From Paracoccus xiamenensis (GTDB taxonomy: Bacteria; Pseudomonadota; Alphaproteobacteria; Rhodobacterales; Rhodobacteraceae), in contig NZ_JAAOHY010000001.1 in the NCBI RefSeq assembly GCF_011308835.1, forward strand, positions 868,001 through 932,000: DNA of 64,000 bases. Direction: 5' to 3'. Made by a program: the position numbers and the translations under genes. The notes under the pieces are model-generated. The model was not told the origin of the DNA. It did no database searches and was given only the letters and a program-made list of their open reading frames with translations. This document shows, piece by piece, positions 47,148 through 56,057 of this stretch (positions within the stretch are counted from its first letter, which is position 1; each line of letters opens with the position of its first letter).

Positions 47148-47885
47148 ATGACCGAAACAATCCTGATCACGGGGGCCGGCAGCGGAATCGGGCGGGAAAC
47201 GGCGCGGCTGTTCCTGCAAAATGGCTGGAATGTCGGGTTGGTGGGCCGGCGCGAGGACGCCTTGGCCGATACCGCCGAAAGCGCGGCCGGTGCCATGCTG
47301 CTGCCCTGCGATGTGACCGACGCCGAAGCCATTGGTGCCGCAGTGGCCGCTTGTGCGGCGCGGTTTGGACGGCTCGACGTGCTGTTCAACAATGCCGGCA
47401 TCTCGCTGCCCACCGCGATGATCGACGAGATCGCGGTCGAGGATTGGTTGGCGCTGGCGAATGTGAACATTACGGGCATGTTCCTGGCGGCGCGGGCAAC
47501 CTTTGCGCAGATGCGGCAGCAGGATCCGCAAGGCGGGCGGATCATCAACAACGGCTCGGTTTCAGCGCAGGTGCCGCGCTATGGCTCGGCCGCCTATACG
47601 ATGTCGAAACACGCGGTCACCGGGCTGACGCGGTCGCTGTCGCTGGATGGGCGCGCCTTCGATATCGCCTGCGGCCAGATCGACATCGGCAACGCCATGA
47701 CCGACATGGCCGAAAAGATGACCCGGGGTGTTCCGCAGGCCGATGGGCAAATGCGGGTTGAGCCGGTGATGGCGGCGGCAGATGTCGCGCGCTCGGTCTG
47801 GCATATGGCGACGCTTCCCAAAGGCACGAATGTGCAATTCATGACCGTGATGGCCACCGCCATGCCCTATATCGGGCGCGGCTGA
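47148..47885 (+). CDS. short-chain dehydrogenase/reductase of the idonate regulon
   Basis: SDR of 245 aa: cofactor motif LITGAGSGIGRETARL, NNAG, and YTMSKHAVTGL as catalytic Tyr-Lys with Ser in NNGSVSAQ. GGAGGAGAGG directly precedes the ATG at 47148. It is divergent from the TRAP transporter and shares its operator dyad, so it should be co-induced and act on a sugar acid or polyol brought in by that transporter. The exact substrate is unknown. Confidence 0.88.
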   Translation: MTETILITGAGSGIGRETARLFLQNGWNVGLVGRREDALADTAESAAGAMLLPCDVTDAEAIGAAVAACAARFGRLDVLFNNAGISLPTAMIDEIAVEDWLALANVNITGMFLAARATFAQMRQQDPQGGRIINNGSVSAQVPRYGSAAYTMSKHAVTGLTRSLSLDGRAFDIACGQIDIGNAMTDMAEKMTRGVPQADGQMRVEPVMAAADVARSVWHMATLPKGTNVQFMTVMATAMPYIGRG

Positions 47886-47941
47886 AAACGACGGGGCGGC
47901 GGGCCTGCCAGCACGCGGCGTTGGCCCGCGCAGGCCTGCTG

Positions 47942-49159
47942 TCAGATGACCGCTTCCTCGACGAAGGGTTCGTTCAGGGGGATGCGCTCGTATCGAAAGG
48001 CGCTCAGGTCGAGGGTCTGGAAACCTCCATCGACGATCAGTTCGGCGACGGCGCGGCCGACCGCGGGGGATTGCTGCAGCCCGTGGCCGGAAAAGCCGTT
48101 GGCGAACATGAAATTCGTCACCTCCGGGTGAAAGCCCACGATGCCGTTATGGTCCAGCATGTTGTATTCGTAATGCCCGGTCCAGCACTGCTTGACCCGC
48201 AAGGCGTCGAAATCGGGGATGCGGTGCCACAGCGCCGGCCAGATGCGATCGTCGAATTCGTCGTGGTGAATTTCGAAATCGTCGTAATCGGCGGGGCCGT
48301 CGTTCAGCGGCGTGTTGCCGGTCAGGAACAGCTCGCCCTCAGGCCGGACAAAGGTGCCGGAAAGATCGATGACATTGGGCATCCGGCCGGGGATCGGCGT
48401 GCAGCTGGCGAAAACGAAGCTGTAGCGCTTGAAGGGCGCGACCGGGATTGACAGTCCCGCCATGTCGCAGATCTGCTGGGCGCGGGGACCGGCCGCATTG
48501 ACCAGCACGCCGCATGCGACTTCTTCGCCCGTTGCCAGCCGGACCGAGGCCACACGGCCGCCCTGCATCCCCAACCCGATGACCGCATTGTCGATATATT
48601 CGATGCCGCTGCAGCGCGCGGCCCGGCGTAGCCCGTTCAGCATGCCCATCGAATCGAACCAGCCTTCGTCGCGCGCCCCCCAGGCGCCGCCGCCGAGGTC
48701 GTCGACATTCAGCCAGGGGAAGCGTTCCTTCAGCGGGCCAGGCTCTAGAAACACCGTATGCGCGCCGAGGCTGCGTTGCAGATCGACCCGCTCGCGCGCG
48801 GGGTCGACCCCCTCGGGAGACACGCAGTAAAGATAACCATGTTCGCGAAAGCCGAGATCCGGCGCGGCCTCATCGCGGAAGAAGGGGGCCATCCGTTCGG
48901 GGAAATCGCGGATGAATTCGATCCCGAACTGGCTGATCTTCACGTTGATCGGGTTCGAATATTGCTGCCGGATGGCGCTTGTCGACAGCGCCGTCGAGGA
49001 AAATTCATAGCTGCTGTCGCGTTCGACCACCAGCACCGACGCCTCGCGCCCCAATTTCTGGCTGAGCCAATAGGCGGTCGACGAACCGACCACGGCACCG
49101 CCGGCGATCACGATGTCATAGGCGCGGGATTTCGGGGCCTTGTAGGCGGGAATAGGCAT
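47942..49159 (-). CDS. FAD-dependent oxidoreductase of the DAO family
   Basis: Protein of 405 aa. The FAD motif DIVIAGGAVVGSSTAYWLS near residue 15 and the closing ANGFSGHGLQQSPAVGRAVAE are typical of DAO-type enzymes such as sarcosine, glycine or hydroxyacid oxidases. The segment STSAIRQQYSNPINVKIS is seen in FOXRED1-like proteins. It lies eight bases after the aldolase gene and should share its message. The substrate is an amino or hydroxy acid by family; which one is unknown. Confidence 0.85.
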   Translation of the reverse strand: MPIPAYKAPKSRAYDIVIAGGAVVGSSTAYWLSQKLGREASVLVVERDSSYEFSSTALSTSAIRQQYSNPINVKISQFGIEFIRDFPERMAPFFRDEAAPDLGFREHGYLYCVSPEGVDPARERVDLQRSLGAHTVFLEPGPLKERFPWLNVDDLGGGAWGARDEGWFDSMGMLNGLRRAARCSGIEYIDNAVIGLGMQGGRVASVRLATGEEVACGVLVNAAGPRAQQICDMAGLSIPVAPFKRYSFVFASCTPIPGRMPNVIDLSGTFVRPEGELFLTGNTPLNDGPADYDDFEIHHDEFDDRIWPALWHRIPDFDALRVKQCWTGHYEYNMLDHNGIVGFHPEVTNFMFANGFSGHGLQQSPAVGRAVAELIVDGGFQTLDLSAFRYERIPLNEPFVEEAVI

Positions 49160-49167
49160 GTCGGCTC

Positions 49168-49938
49168 TCAGCTTCTGAAGGCGGCGACAAGCGCGTCCGA
49201 AGCGCGTGCCAGCAGCCCGAGATCGGATCCGATGGCGACCATGGTGAAGCCATTCGCCAGATAACGGTCAGCGTCGGATTTCAGCGGCGCAAGGATACCG
49301 GCGGGTTTGCCCGCCCGGCGGGCCGCGTCCAGAACCGAGGTGATGGCCGCCTGCACATGGTCCGCATTGGGATTGCCCATGGCGCCGAGGTTGGTCGACA
49401 GATCGCCCGGTCCGACGAACAGCGCGTCGACGCCCTCGACGCCTGCGATTTCAGCGGCATTGGCAACCCCGGCCTCGCATTCGATCTGCACTGCCAGGAA
49501 TTGCCGGTCGCGGGCCTTGCTGTGGTAATCCTTGATGCGCCCGAACTGGTTGGCGCGGTGCCCGACCGAGAAACCGCGAATTCCCCCGAGCGGCGCATAG
49601 GCCATGGCGTTGACGATGGCACGCGCCTGCTGGGCCGTGCGCACATTCGGGATCATCAGGCTGCGGGCCCCGCCATCCATGAACTGCTTGATCAGGTTTG
49701 CGTCGTCCGCCGGCAGGCGAACCATCGGCTCGCATGGGAAGGCAGCGGCGACCTGCAATTGGCTCACGACGCTGCGCAGGTCGTTGGGGCTGTGTTCGGC
49801 GTCGATCAGCAACCAGTCAGCACCTGCACCCGCCATGACCTCGGTGGTCAGCGCTTCGGCCAGTGAGCACCACAGGCCAAAGGCGGGCCCCCCATCTGCC
49901 AGGGTCTGCTTCAGGACATTCTCACGCTCTTGCATCAT
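49168..49938 (-). CDS. HpcH/HpaI-family class II aldolase
   Basis: Aldolase of 256 aa. Hallmarks: FGLWCSLAEALTTEVMAGAG, DWLLIDAEHSPND, the metal-binding QIECEAGVANAAEI (Glu) and DALFVGPGDLSTNLG (Asp). Such enzymes cleave 2-keto-3-deoxy sugar acids to pyruvate plus an aldehyde; GarL-type members release tartronate semialdehyde. The start is ambiguous: Met pairs at 49953/49950 and 49938/49935. I use 49938, with GGAG-CGGAGC just upstream. It is divergent from a tartronate-semialdehyde-reductase-like gene, which supports a GarL-like reaction. Confidence 0.86.
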   Translation of the reverse strand: MMQERENVLKQTLADGGPAFGLWCSLAEALTTEVMAGAGADWLLIDAEHSPNDLRSVVSQLQVAAAFPCEPMVRLPADDANLIKQFMDGGARSLMIPNVRTAQQARAIVNAMAYAPLGGIRGFSVGHRANQFGRIKDYHSKARDRQFLAVQIECEAGVANAAEIAGVEGVDALFVGPGDLSTNLGAMGNPNADHVQAAITSVLDAARRAGKPAGILAPLKSDADRYLANGFTMVAIGSDLGLLARASDALVAAFRS

Positions 49939-49959
49939 GCTCCGCTCCATCATGCAGAT

Positions 49960-49973
49960 TTGTATGTTGTATG
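49960..49973. promoter_or_regulatory. tandem TTGTATG repeat in aldolase/reductase divergent promoter
   Basis: Two abutting copies of TTGTATG (49960-49966 and 49967-49973) in the 96-base gap between the divergent genes. The GntR-family regulator encoded at 52539 is the likely local factor; FCD-type GntR proteins often bind T-rich TTGT/ACAA elements. Candidate only. Confidence 0.4.
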
Positions 49974-50034
49974 ATGTCTTATGAATGACGATAATGCCGA
50001 GACGCAATGAGTCGCAAGTGAAAGGATCATCGCG

Positions 50035-50937
50035 GTGAAAATCGGTTTTATCGGCCTGGGGGTCATGGGGGCGCCGATGGCACGCAACCTGTCCGCAGCC
50101 GGGCATGAATTGACGGTGACGTTGCACAGGGCAGGCCTGCCCGAAGGGATCACGGCGCGGGTGGTGGACAGTCCGGCCGAGGTCGCGCGGCTCAGCGAGA
50201 TCGTCATCACCATGCTGCCCGACACGCCCGATGTCGAAACGGTCATGCTGGGGCCGGAGGGCGTGGTTGCGGGTGTGCAGTCCGGCGCATTGGTGATCGA
50301 CATGAGCTCGATCAGCCCGATTGCCACCGCGCGGATCGCGGAACGGATCCGAGATGCGGGCGCGGGTTATCTGGATGCGCCGGTTTCTGGTGGCGAGGTC
50401 GGGGCCAAGGCCGCCAGCCTGACGATCATGGTCGGCGGCGCGGATGCCGATTTCCAGCGCGCCTTGCCGATCTTCCAGCTGCTGGGCAAGAACATCACCC
50501 TTGTCGGCACTGATAACGGCGCCGGTCAGACCTGCAAGATCGCCAATCAGATCATCGTTGCCCTGAATATCGAGGCCGTGGCCGAGGCGCTGGTTTTCGC
50601 CGCCAAGGCCGGTTGCGACCCCGCAAAAGTCCGTGCGGCGCTGCTGGGCGGCTTTGCCGCCTCGCGCGTGCTGGAGGTACATGGCGAGCGGATGATTCAG
50701 CGCGGCTTCGCGCCGGGTTTTCGGATCCGGCTGCACCAGAAGGATCTGGGGCTGGCACTGGACAGTGCGCGAACGCTTGGCGTGGCCCTGCCCAATACGG
50801 CGACCGCGCAGGAATTGTTGAATGCCTGTGTCGCCCATGGTGGGGCCGACAAGGACCACTCGGCCATGGTCGAAGCGCTGGAACGCATGGCAGATCACCC
50901 CATCGCGAATGTCCCGAATGTGAAAGGCGGTGCATGA
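50035..50937 (+). CDS. 2-hydroxy-3-oxopropionate (tartronate semialdehyde) reductase-like protein
   Basis: Enzyme of 300 aa from the beta-hydroxyacid dehydrogenase family: IGFIGLGVMGAPMARNLSAA at the N-terminus, YLDAPVSGGEVGAKAASL and the catalytic lysine in GAGQTCKIANQIIV. These features match GarR/GlxR, which reduce tartronate semialdehyde to D-glycerate. The start is GTG at 50035 with AAAGGA upstream. The divergent HpaI aldolase could supply its substrate. 3-hydroxyisobutyrate dehydrogenase is the main alternative. Confidence 0.85.
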   Translation: MKIGFIGLGVMGAPMARNLSAAGHELTVTLHRAGLPEGITARVVDSPAEVARLSEIVITMLPDTPDVETVMLGPEGVVAGVQSGALVIDMSSISPIATARIAERIRDAGAGYLDAPVSGGEVGAKAASLTIMVGGADADFQRALPIFQLLGKNITLVGTDNGAGQTCKIANQIIVALNIEAVAEALVFAAKAGCDPAKVRAALLGGFAASRVLEVHGERMIQRGFAPGFRIRLHQKDLGLALDSARTLGVALPNTATAQELLNACVAHGGADKDHSAMVEALERMADHPIANVPNVKGGA

Positions 50938-51749
50938 TGCGCGGAACCGGCAAGGCAGATGTTTTCGTGATGCTGGCCCATCCGGTGGGCCACGCCAAAA
51001 GCCCCGGCATCTTCAACCAGATCTTCGAGGAAAAAGGCCTCGACAGCCTGATGGTCCCGCTGAGCTGCCGGCCCGAGGATTTCGACATCTTCTGGGAGGG
51101 GCTGACAGCGGCGGAAAATGTGCGCGGTGTTATCGTCTCGGTCCCCTATAAGGCGGCAGTGTTCGAGAAATGCGCGGGCGGCCATGACCGGGCGGTGCGT
51201 GTGCGCAGCGCCAATTCCGTTCGCCGCAATCCAGACGGCAGCTGGTACGCTGACAATTTCGACGGCGTGGGCTTCATCGACGCGCTGAAAGCGGCGGGCC
51301 ACCAGGTCGCCGGCAAGCGGGTGGTGCAGGTTGGCGCGGGCGGGGCGGGGGCCTCGCTGGCCTATTGCCTGGCCGAGGCAGGCGCCGCAGAAATCCGGCT
51401 GAGCGACGTGGACGAAAGCCGCGCCGAGACTCTGGCGGAACTGGTGGCCAAGGCCTTCCCGACCTGCCGGGTTGTGGTCGGCGCAGCCGATCCGACCGGG
51501 ATGGATCTGGTCGTCAATGCAACGCCCATGGGGCTGAAGCCAACCGATCCGCTGCCGCTGGACATATCCGCGCTGACACCCGACATGACCGTCGTCGACA
51601 TCATCATGGAGCCCGCCGAGACGCCGCTGCTGCAAGCGGCAAGACGCATCGGCTGCAAGATCCAGCCGGGTCGACCGATGATGGATTATCAGGTCGAGGC
51701 GATGGCTGAATTCTTCGACATCGACCGCAAGGACCGGAATGATGGCTGA
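50934..51749 (+). CDS. shikimate/quinate dehydrogenase family protein (AroE-like)
   Basis: Protein of 271 aa with the AroE fold. Landmarks: HPVGHAKSP near 16 (SKSP-type substrate loop), VIVSVPYKAAV near 67 with the catalytic Lys, DNFDGVGF with the catalytic Asp, and cofactor loop VVQVGAGGAGASLAYCL. Differences from housekeeping AroE (VPYK for MPHK, NFDG for NTDG) suggest a catabolic paralogue acting on quinate or another polyol acid. The ATG at 50934 overlaps the reductase stop (ATGA). Confidence 0.85.
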   Translation: MMRGTGKADVFVMLAHPVGHAKSPGIFNQIFEEKGLDSLMVPLSCRPEDFDIFWEGLTAAENVRGVIVSVPYKAAVFEKCAGGHDRAVRVRSANSVRRNPDGSWYADNFDGVGFIDALKAAGHQVAGKRVVQVGAGGAGASLAYCLAEAGAAEIRLSDVDESRAETLAELVAKAFPTCRVVVGAADPTGMDLVVNATPMGLKPTDPLPLDISALTPDMTVVDIIMEPAETPLLQAARRIGCKIQPGRPMMDYQVEAMAEFFDIDRKDRNDG

Positions 51750-52539
51750 GGTCGAAAGCGCCGTCGTCATCGGCGGAACCTCGGGTATCGGCAAGGCCAT
51801 CGCGCTGCGGATGGCGGTCGATGGTGCGCGGGTGTTGATTGCCGGCCGCGACGCCACGCGCGGCCTTGAGGTTGCGGAAGCCAGCAGGCGGGCCGGCGCG
51901 CCCGAGGCGCATTTCATCGCCGTCGATGTGGGCGATCCGGCCTCGGTTCAGGCGCTGGCGGATGCGACGGATGACGCCATCGGGACACCGCAGGTGCTGG
52001 TAAACTGCGCTGGTATCCTGCAAAGCGGCAAGCGCGTCCTCGACCAGGATCTGGATGAGGACGAACGGCTCTGGCGGATCAATTATCGTGGGACATTGCT
52101 GGGTTGTCAGGTCGTCGGGCGGTTGATGAAGCGGGCAGGGCGGGGGGCAATCCTGAATGTCGGCTCGCTGGCCTCTTTCGCCCCACTGTCGCTGCCGGCC
52201 TATACCCCGGGCAAGCATGCGGTGACGGCCCTGACCGGCATGCTGGCGGCCGAACTTGGCCCGCATGGCATCCGCGTCAACGCCGTGGCGCCCGGCTATA
52301 CGCTGTCGGACGGGCTGAAAGCAAAGATCGCGGCGGGGGAACGTGACCCGGACGCGATCACTGACAGTACGGCACTGAAGAAATTCGTGCTGCCCGGAGA
52401 TGTTGCAGAAGCCGCGCTGTTTCTGTGTTCGGACCGGGCCGCCTCGATCACCGGGGTGACGCTGCCGGTTGATGCGGGCTGGTTGATTCAGGCCCCCTAT
52501 GCGCATTATCTGCGCGGAAATCCGATCAAGGAAGGCTGA
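51739..52539 (+). CDS. short-chain dehydrogenase/reductase
   Basis: SDR of 266 aa: VVIGGTSGIGKAIALRM, NCAGI in place of NNAG, and the YTPGK catalytic pair after VGSLASFAPLSLPA. It overlaps the AroE-like gene by 11 bases and ends in a TGATG overlap with the GntR gene, so it belongs to the same operon. It probably oxidises a hydroxyl of the same polyol-acid substrate. Substrate unknown. Confidence 0.87.
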   Translation: MMAEVESAVVIGGTSGIGKAIALRMAVDGARVLIAGRDATRGLEVAEASRRAGAPEAHFIAVDVGDPASVQALADATDDAIGTPQVLVNCAGILQSGKRVLDQDLDEDERLWRINYRGTLLGCQVVGRLMKRAGRGAILNVGSLASFAPLSLPAYTPGKHAVTALTGMLAAELGPHGIRVNAVAPGYTLSDGLKAKIAAGERDPDAITDSTALKKFVLPGDVAEAALFLCSDRAASITGVTLPVDAGWLIQAPYAHYLRGNPIKEG

Positions 52540-53321
52540 TGGCCAAGCGCAAACCACTCTCGACCCTCGTCTGGGAAAGCCTGTCCGACAAGATCGCCTC
52601 GGGCGTGCTGAAACCCGGCGCGCAGCTGCCGACAGAGGCAGAGCTTTGCGCCGAATACGAGGTCAGCCGCACCGTCGTGCGCGAAGCGATTGCGCGGCTG
52701 CGATCCGCCGGTCTGGTGATCCCCCAGCAAGGCCGCGGCATGTTCGTCAGCGAGGCGCCGCGTCAACCGGCCTTTCAGATCTCGGAAGAAGCGTTGCAGA
52801 CACTGGGCGAAACCATTGCGCTGCTGGAATTGCGCCTGAGCGTCGAGGTGGAATCGGCGGGGCTGTGCGCCGAGCGTCGCAGCGATGCCGAGGCGCAGGA
52901 GATCGCCGCGCTGATGGAACGGATCGACCGCGCCCATGCCGACCCTTCGGTGGTCGAGATCCATTACGATTACGACTTTCACCTGCGCATCGCCCAAGCC
53001 GCGCGAAACGCGTTTATGCTGGCCTTTCTGGAATATCTGCGCCCGCTGATCGTGCCGCGCTTTCAACTGGGCGATATCGTGACCGCCGATCTGAAAGATG
53101 GCTATTACGCCCGCATCCATGATGAACATCAGCGCATCGTCGCCGCCATCTCGGCCGGCAACCCTGCCGCCGCCCGTGACGCGATGCGGCGCCATCTGGT
53201 CAACAGCCTTGAGCGGATGAAGGCGCTGGCGGCGACCGCAGGGGTGAAGGGCGATCCATCGGCGAATGCCGAAGCTGCCCGTGCCCTGTTTGCCCGGGCC
53301 ATGCCCGCGGCCGGGGCCTGA
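52539..53321 (+). CDS. GntR-family regulator, FCD subfamily
   Basis: Regulator of 260 aa. N-terminal winged helix: LVWESLSDKIASGVLKPGAQ, LPTEAELCAEYEVSRTVVRE, and AIARLRSAGLVIPQQGRGMF. The all-helical FCD domain follows from about 90, with likely metal ligands in EIHYDYDFHLRIAQA and DEHQRIVAAI. As last gene of the operon it probably represses the divergent aldolase and reductase genes, with a sugar-acid inducer. Confidence 0.92.
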   Translation: MAKRKPLSTLVWESLSDKIASGVLKPGAQLPTEAELCAEYEVSRTVVREAIARLRSAGLVIPQQGRGMFVSEAPRQPAFQISEEALQTLGETIALLELRLSVEVESAGLCAERRSDAEAQEIAALMERIDRAHADPSVVEIHYDYDFHLRIAQAARNAFMLAFLEYLRPLIVPRFQLGDIVTADLKDGYYARIHDEHQRIVAAISAGNPAAARDAMRRHLVNSLERMKALAATAGVKGDPSANAEAARALFARAMPAAGA

Positions 53322-53434
53322 GCGGTTGCGGCAACCGGTAAGCGCAGCTTTGTAATTTCGGCCTTATCTGCGTCGGCCGAAGGTACGCCCGCCTGCGCTT
53401 TCGCGGTGAATAAAGCCTGCTTGCCTGACTTATG

Positions 53435-53449
53435 GAAAGATTTACTTTC
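53435..53449. promoter_or_regulatory. GAAAG-ATTTA-CTTTC dyad, copy 1
   Basis: Perfect 5-bp inverted repeat with a 5-base centre, 81 bases before the SDR operon at 53530, followed by GTATTGTTGG. A closely similar element lies upstream of the ThDP enzyme gene at 60259. Candidate operator shared by the two operons, perhaps for the LysR gene at 54985. Confidence 0.45.
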
Positions 53450-53529
53450 GTATTGTTGGAAATTCTTGATTTTGTGAACTGACATCTGGCCGGACACTGG
53501 GTGGCAGGATCAGGAAAGGTGACAGGCCC

Positions 53530-54240
53530 ATGGGCGCAGCACTGGTGACGGGCGCATCAAGCGGGATCGGACTGGCCATCGCGCTGGAATTGGCGCAATC
53601 GGGCCGGCAGGTCTTTGCCATTGCCCGCGGTGAGCGGGGGCTGAACGCGCTGCGCGCCGCCCATCCCGCCATCACCCCAATCGCGCTTGACGTGACCGAC
53701 CGAGAGGCCGCCCATGCCGCGCTGGAGGGGTTGGAAATCGACGTGCTGGTCAACAATGCCGGGATGATGCCGCCCTTGGGTAATTTCGCCGATATGGCCA
53801 TGGCCGATATCGACACCGCGCTGGAGGTCAATCTCAGCGCGGCAATTGCCCTGACCCGGCTGGTGGTGCCGCAGATGCGCGACCGTGGACGGGGGGACAT
53901 CCTGTTCACCGGCTCGGCGGCCGCGCATGCGGTCTTTCCGAACATGGCGGTCTATTCGGCGACCAAGGGCGCCATTGCCAGCTTTGCCCAGGGCTTGCGC
54001 GCCGACCTGTCACCCTTTGGCATCCGCGTGACCGAGATCGTCCCCGGCCGGGTCGAGACCGCGCTTTACAAGAACATCCTCGACGATACGGCGCGGGCGG
54101 CCATGTATGCCAGCAAGGCCGTCCAGCCAGAAGACATCGCGCGCATGGTTCGCGCGGTTCTGGATCTGCCCGAATGGGCTACCGTCTCGCGCTTCGACAT
54201 CGTGCCGACGCGCCCAACCCCTCCTGCGAAAAAGGTGTGA
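53530..54240 (+). CDS. short-chain dehydrogenase/reductase
   Basis: SDR of 236 aa: [30 protein letters not shown], catalytic [11 protein letters not shown]. The closing part [20 protein letters not shown] is common in YdfG-like SDRs that oxidise 3-hydroxy acids or serine-like substrates. A TGATG overlap links it to the next SDR gene. Substrate unknown; first gene of a three-gene unit upstream of an amino acid transporter. Confidence 0.87.
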   Translation: MGAALVTGASSGIGLAIALELAQSGRQVFAIARGERGLNALRAAHPAITPIALDVTDREAAHAALEGLEIDVLVNNAGMMPPLGNFADMAMADIDTALEVNLSAAIALTRLVVPQMRDRGRGDILFTGSAAAHAVFPNMAVYSATKGAIASFAQGLRADLSPFGIRVTEIVPGRVETALYKNILDDTARAAMYASKAVQPEDIARMVRAVLDLPEWATVSRFDIVPTRPTPPAKKV

Positions 54241-54992
54241 TGATGAAGGATCTTTCGGTGCTGATCGTCGGTGGCGGCTCGGGTCTCGGGGCGCTTTTGG
54301 CGCAGATGGCAGTGGATGCCGGCGCAAGCGCCATCGGCATCATCGATATCAACAGCGACGCTGCCGAGGCGGCGCTGAAACCCGCCCACGACAAGGGCCT
54401 GCCAACGGCCTCGGCCGTGGCCGACATCCAGAACGGCCCGGAATGTCACGCGGCATTCAAGACGGTGGCCGCTCAGCTTGGCCGCGTCGATACGCTGATC
54501 AACTGCGCCGCGATCTATCCCCGCAAACCGATCATGGAGATCTTGGACGCTGACTGGGACGCCTCGAACGGGATCAATATCAAGGGCACCTATCACATGA
54601 TGGTCGCCGCGGCCGACCACATGCGCGGGCAGGAACCAAAGGCTCATGTGCGCGGGCGCATCGTCAACCTGACCTCGGTCGATGCCTTCAAGGCCCATCC
54701 GCAGAACGCCCATTACGCCGCCACCAAGGCGGCAGTGGTCAGCCTGACGCGGTCCTTTGCCCATCATCTTGCCGGCGACGGGATCCTGGTCAATTCGGTT
54801 GCGCCCGCCGGCATGGCCACCGAACGCGCCCGTCAACTGGGTTTCCTGGAGGAACTGGCCAAGGCCAGCCCGCTGAATCGCGGTGCCCAGCCGACCGAGA
54901 TCGCCGAATGGGTGCTGATGACGGGCGGCCCGAAGAACACCTATATGACCGGGGAAAACGTCATCGTTTCGGGTGGTTACATCTATGCATGA
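54240..54992 (+). CDS. short-chain dehydrogenase/reductase
   Basis: SDR of 250 aa with a slightly divergent cofactor loop, [18 protein letters not shown], then [10 protein letters not shown] and the catalytic [11 protein letters not shown]. It ends in the usual SDR closing [14 protein letters not shown]. Two adjacent ATGs (54240, 54243) are possible starts; the first overlaps the previous stop. Co-transcribed with the preceding SDR and the following LysR gene. Substrate unknown. Confidence 0.87.
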   Translation: MMKDLSVLIVGGGSGLGALLAQMAVDAGASAIGIIDINSDAAEAALKPAHDKGLPTASAVADIQNGPECHAAFKTVAAQLGRVDTLINCAAIYPRKPIMEILDADWDASNGINIKGTYHMMVAAADHMRGQEPKAHVRGRIVNLTSVDAFKAHPQNAHYAATKAAVVSLTRSFAHHLAGDGILVNSVAPAGMATERARQLGFLEELAKASPLNRGAQPTEIAEWVLMTGGPKNTYMTGENVIVSGGYIYA

Positions 54993-55980
54993 CGGAGAGA
55001 GCGCGCGCGGGAAAGGTCAGGGGAGCGGCAAGCTGCGCCTTCCGCCCCTGAACGCCCTGCGCGCCTTTCACGCCGTCGCCCGACACAAAAGCCTGCGTCA
55101 GGCGGCGGACGAACTTTACGTCACCCCGCAGGCGGTCGGCCAGCAGATCAAGCTGCTGGAGGATTCGCTGCAGGTGGCGCTGTTCGAACGCAAGGGCCGC
55201 TCGATCGAGCCGACCGAGGCGGCCATCCTGCTGGCCCATTATGTCGAGGCCGGTTTCGCCGAATTCGCCGAGGGTGTACGCCGCATCACCCGCAGCAGTT
55301 ATCGCGACCGCATCAACCTGAACACCAGCCCCTATTTCGCCACCAATTACCTGCTGCGCCACCTGTCCGAGTTCCGCGAGGAAATGCCCAATCTGGACCT
55401 GCGGCTGACGACCATGATCGACTTGCCGGACTTCGCCCGCGACGACGTCGATATGACCGTCCAATGGGGCTATGGCAATTGGAGCGATGTGGAATGCACC
55501 CTGCTGGTGCGCGATCCCAAAGTCATCTGTTGCACGCCCGAGATCGCCGCCCGGCTGAAGACGCCTACCGATCTTCTGGACTGCACGCTGCTGGACACGG
55601 TGAAATCCAAGCGGCTGTGGAACGACATTTTTGACCATCTGGGCGTCGCCGCCGGCGAACGTCACGGCAGCATCGGCTTTGACGATGCCGCCTCGATGCG
55701 GCGCGCGACCTTGCAGGGGATCGGCGTCGGGCTGCTGTCGCCCCACGAGGCCGACGCCGACATGCGCGCGGGCGCGCTGATGGCGCCGCTTGGCCGCGAC
55801 GTGCTGGCCGACATGCCCGAGGCGCAGGTGCCCGGCTTCTATCTGCTGGTGCCGCGCGGGCATCTGCGCGTGCAGGGCGTGGCAGCGCTGCATCGCTGGA
55901 TGGTTGCGCAGGACTGGAACCACGATCTGCGCCACCCCGATCCGGCCCGAGACGACCGCGCCGGCAGGGTGGCCAGCTGA
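54985..55980 (+). CDS. LysR-family regulator, GcvA-like
   Basis: Regulator of 331 aa. The HTH is typical of GcvA/AmpR-type LysRs: [40 protein letters not shown]. The effector domain begins near 110 ([19 protein letters not shown]). The ATG at 54985 overlaps the SDR stop by eight bases. It probably controls its own SDR operon and the amino acid transporter that starts 78 bases downstream. Confidence 0.9.
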   Translation: MHDGESARGKGQGSGKLRLPPLNALRAFHAVARHKSLRQAADELYVTPQAVGQQIKLLEDSLQVALFERKGRSIEPTEAAILLAHYVEAGFAEFAEGVRRITRSSYRDRINLNTSPYFATNYLLRHLSEFREEMPNLDLRLTTMIDLPDFARDDVDMTVQWGYGNWSDVECTLLVRDPKVICCTPEIAARLKTPTDLLDCTLLDTVKSKRLWNDIFDHLGVAAGERHGSIGFDDAASMRRATLQGIGVGLLSPHEADADMRAGALMAPLGRDVLADMPEAQVPGFYLLVPRGHLRVQGVAALHRWMVAQDWNHDLRHPDPARDDRAGRVAS

Positions 55981-56057
55981 ACGATCCCGACCGGCATCCT
56001 TGCGGGCGGGCTGACGACCAAGACCAAGAAAGCCGAAACCAACTGGGAGTGACTTCG

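Noticed and set aside
53322..53529. Possible small RNA or tRNA in the gap before the SDR operon
   Set aside because: Short inverted repeats (TTCGGCC/GGCCGAA) are present, but no cloverleaf, promoter-terminator pair or known RNA pattern can be read.
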